Positions 6,947 to 16,132 of a stretch of 62,559 bases of DNA are shown here, in pieces. The stretch is from the NCBI GenBank assembly GCA_020697375.1, contig JAJFBJ010000029.1:1-62559 (forward strand), given 5' to 3'. A program made the translations under genes and the position numbers. Numbering within the stretch: position 1 is the first letter of the stretch; every line of letters starts with the position of its first letter. The notes beneath the pieces were generated by a model. That model ran no database searches. It had not been told where the DNA came from and worked only from the letters and a program-made list of their open reading frames with translations. Origin of the DNA: Nitrospira sp. Its GTDB lineage: Bacteria; Nitrospirota; Nitrospiria; Nitrospirales; Nitrospiraceae.

Positions 6947-9574
6947 ATGATCACGAACCAGCCAACTGTTCCACGGTCCGATCGAATCGGGATCGGGTTG
7001 CTCGCTCTGCTCCTCCTGTCGCCTGTCTTGTTCAAACTTCGTCTTGCGGGTGGCCTGGTGGTTCATCCCTTCATCCCCTTGTTGGTCGCTGCATGGGCAT
7101 GGGTAGGCTGGGTGAGCAGAAGTACGTTCTCATCGGCTCAATGCGGATGGTATGCGGCTGAGTGGCAGGCATGGAACGTCCCAGTTATTCTTTTGGGATT
7201 GTCCGTTGCCGGGCTGGCCTTCAGTTTAGCGGTGAACGTGATCCGCTTCGGCACTCTGCAAGCGACGGGATGGTTACTGCTGGCGAAGTGGGCGCTGTAC
7301 CTGGCCCCTCTCCCGCTCACGACACTTTTGACGCTGCGTAAGCAACGGCACGTGGTCAGGCTTATCAGCTATCTGGTGCCTACGGTCGCGTGTTGTACGT
7401 TGCTGTATTCGTTATTCAGGCTGTTGCAAGCGATGGAAGGCCGCTATAGCAACGCCTATGTCGATGGGACCTTGAATTTCTTTGCCATGGGGATGTTTGG
7501 GGAAGCGCTGTCCGTCGAGGGGTTGTCGGTGCGATCGGACACGATGAGTCACACAGCATACGGCATGTACTTGGCCTTCGTCCTGATATTCAGCCTGTGT
7601 CTCGCGCTTTTTCGAGGCTGGGACGGACTCGTCGACCGCCGGTTTGCCGCCGTCCAGGCGTTCATCCTTTGTCCTCTTATCGTGGGTGGCATTCTTCTGA
7701 CCGGCTCGCGCTCGAGTCTCGTCATGCTCCTCTGCGCCATGGCGATCCTGCTTATTCTGCTTTTGTTCAACCCGGGAAACTGCCTTCCCAAGCCGCGACG
7801 TATGGCGTTCGTGGCGATGATTTTGGCCGCTCCCATCGCGGTATTTCTCCTCCATGGATCGTTCAGCGCGGCGTTGCCTACCCTCGACCGAATGCAGGAA
7901 ACATTGGTGAGTCCGCTCGAGATCGAACGAACCGCGCTCGGAGAAATCTCCCCCACATCGGAGAATGACGGTCCGACGAGGCGATCCGTCAAAAATGTCC
8001 AAATCCGTGTCTGGATTTGGGGCCAGGCGATCCGGTACCTTGCGGACCATCCGGGCACGATCCTACTCGGCATCGGCTATGACCGCCGGCGATTTGTCGA
8101 AGAGGTCATCGGCCTTCCCTACGAAGGATACAACTTCAATTATCAAACCGCCCACAATCTGTTTCTCGACATTTTGGTCAAGGGTGGCATTGCCCCTCTC
8201 ATTCCCCTGTTGGCCGCTTGCCTGTGGCTGTTTTGGATCGGTCTCAAGAGCGTCCTCATTCCAATTCGCGGCTCCGAGCTGATCAGCCGTATCGGGATCG
8301 CCTGGACGCTCATCTCAATTTGGCCGGCGCTTATGCTATTGAGTTTTACCGGGGAGGAGATGCTCACCGACAACCTCCTGCTGCATTGGACCGTATTGTT
8401 CGGCCTCTTACTCGGGCTCTGCGGGCTTGCCTTGGCCACCTGGATGCCCAACCGCATTCTGCATATGACGGCGACGGCCGGTATCGGGGGCGGCCCGACG
8501 TACGTCACGGCGCTCGTGCGACATCAAGTCCGAGTTGGGAAGCAGGCGCGGATTTTTTGTTCGGACGAAAAGCCCTTTGTCGGGATTTGGAAGGAAATGG
8601 GCATTGATGTCTCGGTCCTTCCCATGCGCCGGCCAAGCATCCAGTCGATATGGCAATTGCTGAAAGAGCTGCTGCGCGCTCCGGCTCCGATCCATGCCCA
8701 TGGACGCGGCGCCGCGTTCTTCGCCGTCTGGGTAAAAATCCTCGTGCGCGTACCGGTCATTTATACTCCGCATGGGCCGCACTATGCCTACAAACGCGGG
8801 TGGCGGTTCATACCCGAATGGTGTTTCGAATATCTGTTTCGTGTGTTGTTCGATGCCGTCCTCTATGTCTCACCTGGAGAGCAGGAGGTGGCAAGAATCC
8901 ATCATCTTCCTGTTCAGAGATCGCGAGTCGTGCTGTCGGGGTTGATGAGGGAAGGAGGTTGTGAGCCCGGCTACCAATCGACACGTGATGCGCTGCTTCG
9001 CGAGTGGAATATTCCCGCGGAGCGTTTCGTAATCGGATGGATCGGTCGGTTCGATTACGCCAAGGGATTGGACCTGCTGCTCGACTCCGTCCCCGAGGTG
9101 TCGGCTCGGATGCCGCATATCGTCTGGGTGGTGATCGGCGATGGGAATTGCGAAGATGTGGCTTTCTGGCGTAATCGCATGGCGGGTCGTGGTCAGGCGG
9201 AGAAAGTGATCTTTCTCGGAGCCCGCAACGACGCATGCGGCCTGATTCGAGCATTTGATCTCTACGTCTCGACCTCGCGATGGGAGGGACTCCCGCTCGT
9301 GTTGCTGGAAGTGATGGAGCAGGGGGTACCCATTGCCGCCAGCGACGTGGTCGGCAATCGTGATGTCTTGAAGGGATGGGGTCATCTGTTCCCCGCACAC
9401 GATGCCGCCGGAGCGGCCCAGGCTCAGATCCGACTGGCCATGGATGGCCCGCTGAGAGCGCAATTAGCCGCAACCGGTCTGGAGGTGCGGCGCAGGTGTT
9501 TTGGTTTGCCTCGTATGCTGGATGAATTGGATTGTGCCTATCGTGAGATACTCGGTATTCGTCTCACCGGTTGA
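6947..9574 (+). CDS. O-antigen ligase/polymerase domain fused to a GT4 glycosyltransferase
   Basis: An 875-residue two-part protein. Residues 1 to about 495 are a polytopic membrane protein of the Wzy/WaaL type with about ten hydrophobic segments; TGSRSSLVMLL (about 252-262) and AHNLFLDILVKGGIAPLI (about 402-419, in a large periplasmic loop) are the Wzy_C-type signatures. From residue 500 the sequence MPNRILHMTATAGIGGGPTY begins a full GT4 enzyme, with IYTPHG, WIGRFDYAKGLDLLLDS, FLGARNDACGLIRAFDLYVS and EGLPLVLLEVMEQGVPIA. The join falls where a free glycosyltransferase would start, with almost no linker, and ATG 8444 is in frame without a good ribosome site. Such proteins are normally separate. 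The GT half should face the cytoplasm after the last membrane helix. Confidence 0.85.
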   Translation: MITNQPTVPRSDRIGIGLLALLLLSPVLFKLRLAGGLVVHPFIPLLVAAWAWVGWVSRSTFSSAQCGWYAAEWQAWNVPVILLGLSVAGLAFSLAVNVIRFGTLQATGWLLLAKWALYLAPLPLTTLLTLRKQRHVVRLISYLVPTVACCTLLYSLFRLLQAMEGRYSNAYVDGTLNFFAMGMFGEALSVEGLSVRSDTMSHTAYGMYLAFVLIFSLCLALFRGWDGLVDRRFAAVQAFILCPLIVGGILLTGSRSSLVMLLCAMAILLILLLFNPGNCLPKPRRMAFVAMILAAPIAVFLLHGSFSAALPTLDRMQETLVSPLEIERTALGEISPTSENDGPTRRSVKNVQIRVWIWGQAIRYLADHPGTILLGIGYDRRRFVEEVIGLPYEGYNFNYQTAHNLFLDILVKGGIAPLIPLLAACLWLFWIGLKSVLIPIRGSELISRIGIAWTLISIWPALMLLSFTGEEMLTDNLLLHWTVLFGLLLGLCGLALATWMPNRILHMTATAGIGGGPTYVTALVRHQVRVGKQARIFCSDEKPFVGIWKEMGIDVSVLPMRRPSIQSIWQLLKELLRAPAPIHAHGRGAAFFAVWVKILVRVPVIYTPHGPHYAYKRGWRFIPEWCFEYLFRVLFDAVLYVSPGEQEVARIHHLPVQRSRVVLSGLMREGGCEPGYQSTRDALLREWNIPAERFVIGWIGRFDYAKGLDLLLDSVPEVSARMPHIVWVVIGDGNCEDVAFWRNRMAGRGQAEKVIFLGARNDACGLIRAFDLYVSTSRWEGLPLVLLEVMEQGVPIAASDVVGNRDVLKGWGHLFPAHDAAGAAQAQIRLAMDGPLRAQLAATGLEVRRRCFGLPRMLDELDCAYREILGIRLTG

Positions 9575-10042
9575 AGCTGTTGGGATCAGTGGATGCTTTC
9601 GCCGCCTCACCAGCTGATGGGAAAGTGTGACATGAACAATCTCGTCTTTCATACAGAAACACCGGCAACATGTGCCTGCATCATTTCCCTCTCCGGACCG
9701 CTTTGAAGAAACGGTGAACCAATCAGAGTGACAACGAAGCGCGGTCGGCACGTGTTCACCACCCACGGAAGAACCACGTAAGGCGGTCGTGCGCATGTGG
9801 AATCTCGCCTGTGAAGGGATGTTTACCGATAATCTTCAATTTGCACTGGACGATGCTGTTCGGGGTTTGCTGGGGCTCTTCAGCCTGGCTTCGTCTGCCG
9901 AAAGATCCGTGACGGTCGCGACCGTCTTCGACCATCACCAGGCGGGCAACCGCAGGTGAACAGCTGAGTCGTTTCGTTCATGGTCAGGCCGGGAATGACA
10001 CATCGAAAATCAGCCACATGTTCGGACAAGCGATGTAGGGGT
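9575..10042 (+). other. Intergenic region without a recognisable gene
   Basis: About 470 bases separate the polymerase fusion from the flippase gene, a long gap for this compact locus. It holds only short frames; the longest plausible one, ATG 9795 to 9959 (+), codes 54 residues with no recognisable family and a poor ribosome site. I see no terminator hairpin followed by a T-run and no convincing sigma-70 promoter. It may be the residue of a lost gene. Confidence 0.5.
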
Positions 10043-11368
10043 ATGGTCAGTGCAGCAGGATGGGTTCAACGAGCGCTGTCCCGGTTGCCGGGCTTGGGTC
10101 GTGCAGCGCTGCCGTTAATTGTCTCGGATACGCTGTTGCAAGGAGCCCGGTACGCGTTCATTCTCTTCCTCGGCTCTTATTCATTGTCATTGCTGGGCTC
10201 CTTTTTATTTGGAGCGGCGTTGGGAGCTCTGTTGTCGGTGATCGTCGATTTCGGGATCAATCAGCATTGGATTCGTCTCACATCATCGGATCCTGTGCTT
10301 AGCAGGATGGCATTTACCCGTGTGCTTCTGGCGAAGGCGGGTCTGTCGATTCTCGGAATGGCCGTGATAATCGGATCGGCCGGCGCGGGCCTGTGGAGCA
10401 TCACGCCGCTTCCGGTCATGGCGGCAGGTCTGTTTCTCACGACGCTACAGGGGTTGGCGGAGGCCTGCGAAGCGATCGGTCTGGCGCTTCACCGGTATCG
10501 TCTGATTTCCCTGTTCAGGAGCGGATTGAGCCTCGCCATGTATGCTGTTCCGCTGTTTCTGGGATTCGTCCTCGCGGAGGCCTCTACGCATGCGGGGATA
10601 TATGTCGCTCTGCAGACCGCAGCCTTTGCAGGCACCGTGATGCTGATCTGTTCCGCCTGGTATGTCGCGCGATCATTGCCTCCGAGTCTTCCCGGCACGG
10701 CAGGCTACCGGGAGGCTTGGTGGGCTGCGCGCTGGCTCGGAATGAATCAAGCCGCTATTGTCGTGGATGTGCGGGCTCCCTTGGTCATTCTGGGAATTAT
10801 GCTCGGTGAAACAGCGGTAGGATTGTATGGATTGGTCCAGCGGACGACGGCGATCGTTGAATTGGCATGGGCCTCTCTGTCGAAGCTCCTGCTCAAGTCA
10901 TACAGCGAAACGGCCTCCGGAAGCGGCGTTGATGAGGTTCGCAGCCGCATGATTGCTGCCAGCCGGTTGACGGGGATCGTCATGGCCGGCGTGGCTCTGT
11001 CGGTAGGAATAATCTCCATCTACGTCGAACAGGTCATGAAAGTGTCCGATGACATGTCGGTTGCCCTGTCGCTCCTCAGATGGGCGCTTGTAGCGATCAG
11101 CCTCAGCTCGTTGAAACGTCCGCTCATTGCTGGACTGTTGGCGCTCTATCAGGAGCGGGCCGTCTGTCGCATCAACGTCTTGTCCGCAGTGGTCGGGGTC
11201 GCTCTGATTCCACCCCTGATCCTCTATCTCGGTGTGTGGGGGCCGGTCGCCGGCTGGATCCTATTGGAATTGGCGGCCTGTCTGCTCCTGGTCTACCATT
11301 TCTTGTCGGTTCGCCGGATTCCTCGATCCAAGTCGGACGGACCGCTCTCACAGAGCGCCGGAATTTAA
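10043..11368 (+). CDS. Wzx-like polysaccharide flippase (MOP superfamily)
   Basis: A 441-residue integral membrane protein with about twelve to fourteen hydrophobic helices and few charged residues in between, the layout of oligosaccharide flippases of the MATE/MOP superfamily. Matching segments include LIVSDTLLQGARYAFILFLG near the N-terminus, the early IVDFGINQHWIRL motif (Wzx proteins commonly have DFG...) and GETAVGLYGLVQRTTAIVEL in the middle. Its role would be to flip undecaprenyl-linked repeat units to the periplasm, where the fused polymerase/ligase acts. ATG 10043 was chosen because of the preceding aggggt; the frame is open back to 9980. Family certain, substrate unknown. Confidence 0.8.
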   Translation: MVSAAGWVQRALSRLPGLGRAALPLIVSDTLLQGARYAFILFLGSYSLSLLGSFLFGAALGALLSVIVDFGINQHWIRLTSSDPVLSRMAFTRVLLAKAGLSILGMAVIIGSAGAGLWSITPLPVMAAGLFLTTLQGLAEACEAIGLALHRYRLISLFRSGLSLAMYAVPLFLGFVLAEASTHAGIYVALQTAAFAGTVMLICSAWYVARSLPPSLPGTAGYREAWWAARWLGMNQAAIVVDVRAPLVILGIMLGETAVGLYGLVQRTTAIVELAWASLSKLLLKSYSETASGSGVDEVRSRMIAASRLTGIVMAGVALSVGIISIYVEQVMKVSDDMSVALSLLRWALVAISLSSLKRPLIAGLLALYQERAVCRINVLSAVVGVALIPPLILYLGVWGPVAGWILLELAACLLLVYHFLSVRRIPRSKSDGPLSQSAGI

Positions 11369-11390
11369 CAGGCAGACTCCATTCTTTGTC

Positions 11391-12569
11391 ATGCAGGACC
11401 TTAAAGTTGCCTTAGTTCACGATTGGTTGACCGGGATGCGGGGCGGCGAGCGCTGTCTGGAAGCGTTTTGTGAACTGTTCCCCGATGCCGATCTCTATAC
11501 CCTTCTCCACCTCAAAGGGAGCGTCTCACCGACGATCGAACGCCACCGCATCAGGACCAGTTTCATCCAGTCGCTGCCGCTGGCCGGACGTTGGTACCGG
11601 TATTATCTACCGTTGTTTCCTCTCGCCATCGAGCGGTTCCAGCTTCAATCCTACGACTTGATCTTGAGTTCGAGCCATTGCGTGGCGAAGGGCATTCGCC
11701 CGCCGGCTGGGGCGAGGCACCTGTGCTACATCCATTCGCCGATGCGGTATGTCTGGGATCAGTTCGAGAATTATTCCGGAGAGGGGCGCTCAGGGCTGGT
11801 GGCCAGGTTGGGCATGGGTCTGTTTCGAACCCGTCTACAAGCGTGGGATGTGGCCTCCGCTGAGCGAGTGGATCAATTTGTGGCCAATTCCCATAACATC
11901 GCCGGCAAGGTGCAGCGGTATTACGGCAGGCCGGCTTCCGTGCTCCATCCACCGATCGATTGGCAGGCATTTCGGGCGGCGGAAACATCCGAGGACTTCT
12001 ACCTGATGGTGACGGCCTTCGCTCCGTATAAACGGATTGATCTGGCGATTCAGGCGTGCAATGTTATGAAACGGCGATTGAAAATCATCGGCAAGGGGCA
12101 GGAAGAGTCGAGGTTGCGGAAACTCGCGGGTCCGACGGTAGAGTTTCTCGGCTGGCAACCGGACAAGGTGGTGCGGGACCATTACGCGCGCTGCCAGGCT
12201 CTGCTCTTTCCAGGAGAAGAGGATTTTGGTATCGTCCCGCTGGAAGCCATGGCCTGCGGCAAGCCCGTGATCGCCTTCGGACGTGGCGGGGTGTTGGAAA
12301 CGGTTCTCCCCCTGGCGGAAACAGCCGGCGTCGACAAGGAACGAGCTGATCACGCTCGGGGGGGAGATCCGGGCAGAGTTGCCACCGGAGTGTTTTTTTG
12401 CGAGCAATCCGCGGAGTCGCTCGCTCAGGCGATGGAGCTATTCGAATGTCGCCGGGCCGCGTTCGATCCGCATGCCATTCGGGCTCACGTGGCTGGTTTT
12501 GATCTGGCGTCGTTCAAGGAACGAGTGAAGGCCTTCGCGATGGCGGCCCTGGCCGACATCGGCCGATAG
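11391..12569 (+). CDS. Glycosyltransferase family 4, WbaZ-like (mannosyltransferase candidate)
   Basis: A 392-residue GT4 enzyme. It starts MQDLKVALVHDWLTGMRGGE, the hallmark of the WbaZ-like subgroup, with SSSHCVAKGI, CYIHSPMRYVWDQ and VANSHNIAGKVQRYYGR in the acceptor half. The donor half has YLMVTAFAPYKRIDLAIQAC, IIGKGQEESRLR, FLGWQPDKVVRDHYARCQAL and FPGEEDFGIVPLEAMACGKP with the E-X7-E pair. Members of this subgroup often use GDP-mannose, which fits the manC/manB pair downstream; this is inference. The frame is open upstream to 11232 inside the flippase gene, but ATG 11391 begins the conserved N-terminus. It ends seven bases before the sugar-phosphate transferase. Confidence 0.88.
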   Translation: MQDLKVALVHDWLTGMRGGERCLEAFCELFPDADLYTLLHLKGSVSPTIERHRIRTSFIQSLPLAGRWYRYYLPLFPLAIERFQLQSYDLILSSSHCVAKGIRPPAGARHLCYIHSPMRYVWDQFENYSGEGRSGLVARLGMGLFRTRLQAWDVASAERVDQFVANSHNIAGKVQRYYGRPASVLHPPIDWQAFRAAETSEDFYLMVTAFAPYKRIDLAIQACNVMKRRLKIIGKGQEESRLRKLAGPTVEFLGWQPDKVVRDHYARCQALLFPGEEDFGIVPLEAMACGKPVIAFGRGGVLETVLPLAETAGVDKERADHARGGDPGRVATGVFFCEQSAESLAQAMELFECRRAAFDPHAIRAHVAGFDLASFKERVKAFAMAALADIGR

Positions 12570-12576
12570 GAGTGGC

Positions 12577-13977
12577 ATGCTCAAGCGCCATGCCCAATTT
12601 CTCAAAAGTCTGCTTTTTCTGGTCGATCTCGGGCTGATCTGCCTCTGCTGGGTCGGAGCCTACTATCTCCGGTTCTCTGAGATCGTGGAACCCGTGACCA
12701 AGGGCATTCCTCCCCTGCGTAACTATCTGCTGTTGCTCATCCCGATCATCGCCGTGTGGGGGATGTCGTTTCAGGCCTTTGATCTCTACCGGCCAAGGCG
12801 GATGGGGACTCGTTTAGCCGAGTTTCTGGATGTGGCCAAAGCCAATACGCTGTCCGTTCTCATCCTGGTCGCGGTGACGTTTTTTCTGCGGCAGTATGAG
12901 TATTCCAGGCTGGTGTTGCTGTATTTCTGGTTGCTCAACCTGATCGCTTTGGGGTTTTCGCGTGTGCTCTTCAGAGAAGTCCTCCGATTTCTTCGGCGGC
13001 ATGGCTACAATCAACGCCATGCATTGGTCATCGGCACCAGCCGGTTGGGACGCCGGGTATCGGACGCGCTGGCTCGCCATCCTGAACTCGGTGTCAGGGT
13101 ACAGGGGTTTTTGAGCTCCGATACGAGGGGAGTCGGAGATCGTATTCACGATATCCCCGTGTTGGGCAGCTACGACGACCTCCAAGAACGCGCCCAGTCC
13201 GGCATCGACATCGTGTTTGTCTGCCTGCCTCCGGAAGACGAACAGTGGGCCGAGAAAATGTTTGCCATCTTGTCCAACACCATGGTCGAGGTGAAGGCCT
13301 TGCCGGCGATCTGCGAGTTCATGAGCCTGCGGGCGGAAGCCGAGATGTTCGACGGACTGCCGTTGATCACGCTGCAAGGGTCGCCGTTGTACGGCTGGAA
13401 CCTGGTCATCAAGCGCATCATGGATATAGTCGGGGCATCGGCCGCGCTCGTATTGTTCGCGCCGCTGCTCCTTGCGGTGGCGGCTTTGGTGAAGACCACG
13501 TCCCCCGGCCCGATCTTTTTCCGTCAGTTGCGCATGGGACTGGACGGGCAGGCATTTGAAATGCTGAAGTTCCGTTCCATGAACGTCGATGCGGAATCGG
13601 AGACCGGCCCGGTTTGGACCAAACCCAATGACGACCGGCGGACTCCCATCGGCGCGTTTTTGCGACGCACGAGCCTGGATGAGTTGCCGCAGTTTTGGAA
13701 CGTATTACGGGGAGAGATGAGCATCGTGGGCCCCAGGCCGGAAAGACCCGAATTCATCTCGCGATTTCGCGAAACGCTGCCGCAATACATGCTCCGGCAT
13801 AAGATGAAGGCGGGGATTACCGGCTGGGCCCAAATCAATGGCTGGCGAGGCAATACCTCCCTGGAGAAGCGTATCGAGCATGACCTGTACTACATCGAAC
13901 ATTGGTCGATTTGGTTCGATTTCAAAATCATGCTGCTCACAGTCTGGAGAGGGTTTGTCCACCGCCATGCCTATTGA
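12577..13977 (+). CDS. wcaJ: Undecaprenyl-phosphate glucose phosphotransferase (WcaJ-like)
   Basis: A 466-residue polyprenyl-phosphate hexose-1-phosphate transferase, the enzyme that starts repeat-unit assembly by moving a sugar phosphate from a nucleotide sugar to undecaprenyl phosphate. Residues about 10-130 hold four hydrophobic helices; residues about 148-250 form a CoA-binding-like Rossmann domain (ALVIGTSRLGRRVSDAL); the C-terminal catalytic domain begins at KRIMDIVGASAALVLF and contains SPGPIFFRQLRMGLDGQ, LKFRSMN, LRRTSLDELPQFWNVLRGEM, SIVGPRPERP and GITGWAQINGWRG. Size and domain order match WcaJ/PssY proteins. aggag sits five bases upstream of the ATG. Which hexose it uses is not readable. 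Confidence 0.92.
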   Translation: MLKRHAQFLKSLLFLVDLGLICLCWVGAYYLRFSEIVEPVTKGIPPLRNYLLLLIPIIAVWGMSFQAFDLYRPRRMGTRLAEFLDVAKANTLSVLILVAVTFFLRQYEYSRLVLLYFWLLNLIALGFSRVLFREVLRFLRRHGYNQRHALVIGTSRLGRRVSDALARHPELGVRVQGFLSSDTRGVGDRIHDIPVLGSYDDLQERAQSGIDIVFVCLPPEDEQWAEKMFAILSNTMVEVKALPAICEFMSLRAEAEMFDGLPLITLQGSPLYGWNLVIKRIMDIVGASAALVLFAPLLLAVAALVKTTSPGPIFFRQLRMGLDGQAFEMLKFRSMNVDAESETGPVWTKPNDDRRTPIGAFLRRTSLDELPQFWNVLRGEMSIVGPRPERPEFISRFRETLPQYMLRHKMKAGITGWAQINGWRGNTSLEKRIEHDLYYIEHWSIWFDFKIMLLTVWRGFVHRHAY

Positions 13978-14099
13978 TCGCCCTGTCGGCTCCCTATCTG
14001 TTCACTTAGCTATGACGGACGCCGGCTATACGGCACTCGCTGAGTTTTCTTGAGTTTCCATCGATGGCTTGTTAACATCGCCCCAGCCGAAGTGGCCGC

Positions 14100-14654
14100 A
14101 TGCCCATCACACGACGCCCCCCTAAAAAATCTCCAACGGCTCGCTGGTCGTTGCCAGGGACTCTCCGCGGCATCCGACTGTTCGCGACGGATGTGGACGG
14201 GGTGTTGACCGATGCCGGCATGTACTATTCCGAGTCGGGCGACGAATTGAAAAAATTCAACACCCGGGACGGAATGGGAATCAAGCTCTTGCAGAAGGCG
14301 GGGATTCTCACCGCCATCATTACGCAAGAATCGACCAAGATCGTGATGCGCCGCGCCCAAAAACTGACGATTCCGGAAGTTCACCAGGGGGCGTTCGATA
14401 AATTGGCCGTGTTGAAGGAGCTTGTGGCGCGCCACGGTCTCTCCATGGACCAAGTCGCCTATATGGGTGATGACGTCAATGACCTTCAGGCCCTCTGCGC
14501 AGCGGGATTTTCTGCCGCCCCGGCGGACGGAATGCAGTCTGTTCTGAAGAAGGTCCGGTATGTCTGCAAATTGAAAGGCGGGGAAGGCGCGGTGCGTGAA
14601 GTGGCGGATCTTATCTTAACGGCCCAGCAAGCGACGTCGAAGGTTGGACAATAG
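14100..14654 (+). CDS. kdsC: 3-deoxy-manno-octulosonate-8-phosphatase (KdsC/YrbI family HAD phosphatase)
   Basis: A 184-residue HAD phosphatase without a cap domain, the usual size for the KdsC family, which dephosphorylates Kdo-8-P in lipopolysaccharide core synthesis. HAD motif I is ATDVDGVLTDAG (about residues 26-37, nucleophile Asp and acid/base Asp), followed by KKFNTRDGMGIKLLQKAG, motif II at ITQE, and motif IV in YMGDDVNDLQALCAAGFSAA. About 20 basic residues precede the domain. It sits two bases upstream of manC. Related YrbI proteins act on other sugar acids, so the precise substrate is inferred. Confidence 0.88.
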   Translation: MPITRRPPKKSPTARWSLPGTLRGIRLFATDVDGVLTDAGMYYSESGDELKKFNTRDGMGIKLLQKAGILTAIITQESTKIVMRRAQKLTIPEVHQGAFDKLAVLKELVARHGLSMDQVAYMGDDVNDLQALCAAGFSAAPADGMQSVLKKVRYVCKLKGGEGAVREVADLILTAQQATSKVGQ

Positions 14655-14656
14655 TC

Positions 14657-16132
14657 ATGCGGAAGGTGAGCGGCGCCATGGACATGAACGAACATCTCTA
14701 TCCCGTGATTTTGGCCGGCGGCAGCGGAACGCGTTTTTGGCCGTTGAGCCGCCATCTTTATCCGAAACAGCTCCTCCGGATCATCGGCGACGAGACGCTC
14801 ATCCAACAGACGATGCGGCGGGTGCTCTGCTGCGCCCTGCCTGATCATGTGCTCATCTCGACGAATCCGGGCCAGGCGGATTCCATTCGCGTGCAACTGT
14901 CTGAGTGGAAGAATCAATTGAAGGACAATTACGTCGTCGAGCCCATCGGACGAAATACCGCTCCGGCCATCGCGCTGGTCGCAGCGGAACTCGTTCGGCG
15001 TGACCCTGACGCGATGATGCTGGTCTTGCCTGCGGATCATGTGGTCACGGGCGAAAAGGCGTTTCAGGCTGCGGTGGCATTGGCGGTTCAATTGGCCGAC
15101 AAGGGACATCTCGTGACGTTCGGGATCAAGCCGATCAGGCCTGAAACCGGGTATGGCTACATTCAACCGAACCGGCGGACTGTGCTGGCCAGAAAGGGAC
15201 GTTTGACCGGACATGCCGTCGCCCGATTTGTCGAGAAGCCTAATCGAGCCAAGGCAGCCCAGTACCTCAAAAACGGCAACTATTTCTGGAACAGCGGAAT
15301 GTTTCTTTGGAGGGCCTCGACCATCCTGGAGGAAATACAACGACACCAGCCGATGCTGGCCAAGGCGGTGCAGCGGGTCCATATGCTCATGGTTTCCGGC
15401 GCTGAGCCACGGCTTATCGAAGAGGCCTATAAAAAAGTTCCCTCGGTGTCGATCGATAACGGGGTCATGGAACAGTCTGCCCATGCCGCGATGATTCCCG
15501 CGGGGTTCGGCTGGTCGGATGTCGGCAATTGGAGCAGCCTCGAAGAAGTCGCTCCACGTGACAAGGCCGGCAATGTGGTGAGCGGCCGGGTCATCGATCT
15601 GGACAGCTCCAATTCCGTCCTCTATGCAGATCGCCGGGTCGTGGCGACGATCGGCCTCTCCGATATGGTGGTCGTGGATACTCCCGATGCAACCCTGGTC
15701 TGTCCCAAGTCCCGCTCGCAGGATGTGAAGAAGATGGTTGAGATTTTGAAGAAGCAGGGCGCGCCGGAACACCTGGAGCACCTGACGATATTCAGACCAT
15801 GGGGATCTTACACCGTGCTGGAAGAAGGACCCGGATACAAGGTCAAACGCGTGACCGTGAATCCCGGCGGGCGGCTGTCCCTTCAACTTCATCATAAGCG
15901 GAGTGAGCATTGGGTCGTCATCGCCGGGACCGCCCGGGTCACCAGAGGAGAAGAGCTGCTGGATCTTCAGGTTGGTCAAAGCACGGCGATTCCGGTGGAA
16001 ACGCCGCATCGCCTGGAAAATCTCGGGACCGACATCCTGCATATTATCGAGGTACAAAACGGTCCCTACCTGGGCGAGGACGACATCGTGCGCTTTCAGG
16101 ACGACTATGGACGGCTGGGGCTGGCGCGTTAG
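14657..16132 (+). CDS. manC: Mannose-1-phosphate guanylyltransferase / mannose-6-phosphate isomerase
   Basis: A 491-residue bifunctional type II enzyme that makes GDP-mannose from mannose-1-phosphate and GTP and may also interconvert fructose-6-P and mannose-6-P. The N-terminal nucleotidyltransferase domain shows VILAGGSGTRFWPLSRHLYP (about 15-34), EPIGRNTAPAIAL, PADHV and FVEKPNRAKA. The C-terminal cupin (about 375-490) carries RPWGSYTVLEEGPGYKVKR, LSLQLHHKRSEHWVVIAGTA and ETPHRLEN, where the metal-binding His and Glu residues lie. ATG 14657 is used; ATG 14678 is equally plausible. With manB downstream it supplies activated mannose to the locus. Confidence 0.93.
   Translation: MRKVSGAMDMNEHLYPVILAGGSGTRFWPLSRHLYPKQLLRIIGDETLIQQTMRRVLCCALPDHVLISTNPGQADSIRVQLSEWKNQLKDNYVVEPIGRNTAPAIALVAAELVRRDPDAMMLVLPADHVVTGEKAFQAAVALAVQLADKGHLVTFGIKPIRPETGYGYIQPNRRTVLARKGRLTGHAVARFVEKPNRAKAAQYLKNGNYFWNSGMFLWRASTILEEIQRHQPMLAKAVQRVHMLMVSGAEPRLIEEAYKKVPSVSIDNGVMEQSAHAAMIPAGFGWSDVGNWSSLEEVAPRDKAGNVVSGRVIDLDSSNSVLYADRRVVATIGLSDMVVVDTPDATLVCPKSRSQDVKKMVEILKKQGAPEHLEHLTIFRPWGSYTVLEEGPGYKVKRVTVNPGGRLSLQLHHKRSEHWVVIAGTARVTRGEELLDLQVGQSTAIPVETPHRLENLGTDILHIIEVQNGPYLGEDDIVRFQDDYGRLGLAR

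Noticed and set aside
8444..9574. Separate glycosyltransferase gene starting at ATG 8444
   Set aside because: No stop codon separates it from the membrane half and no ribosome site precedes the ATG, so one fused gene is the direct reading.
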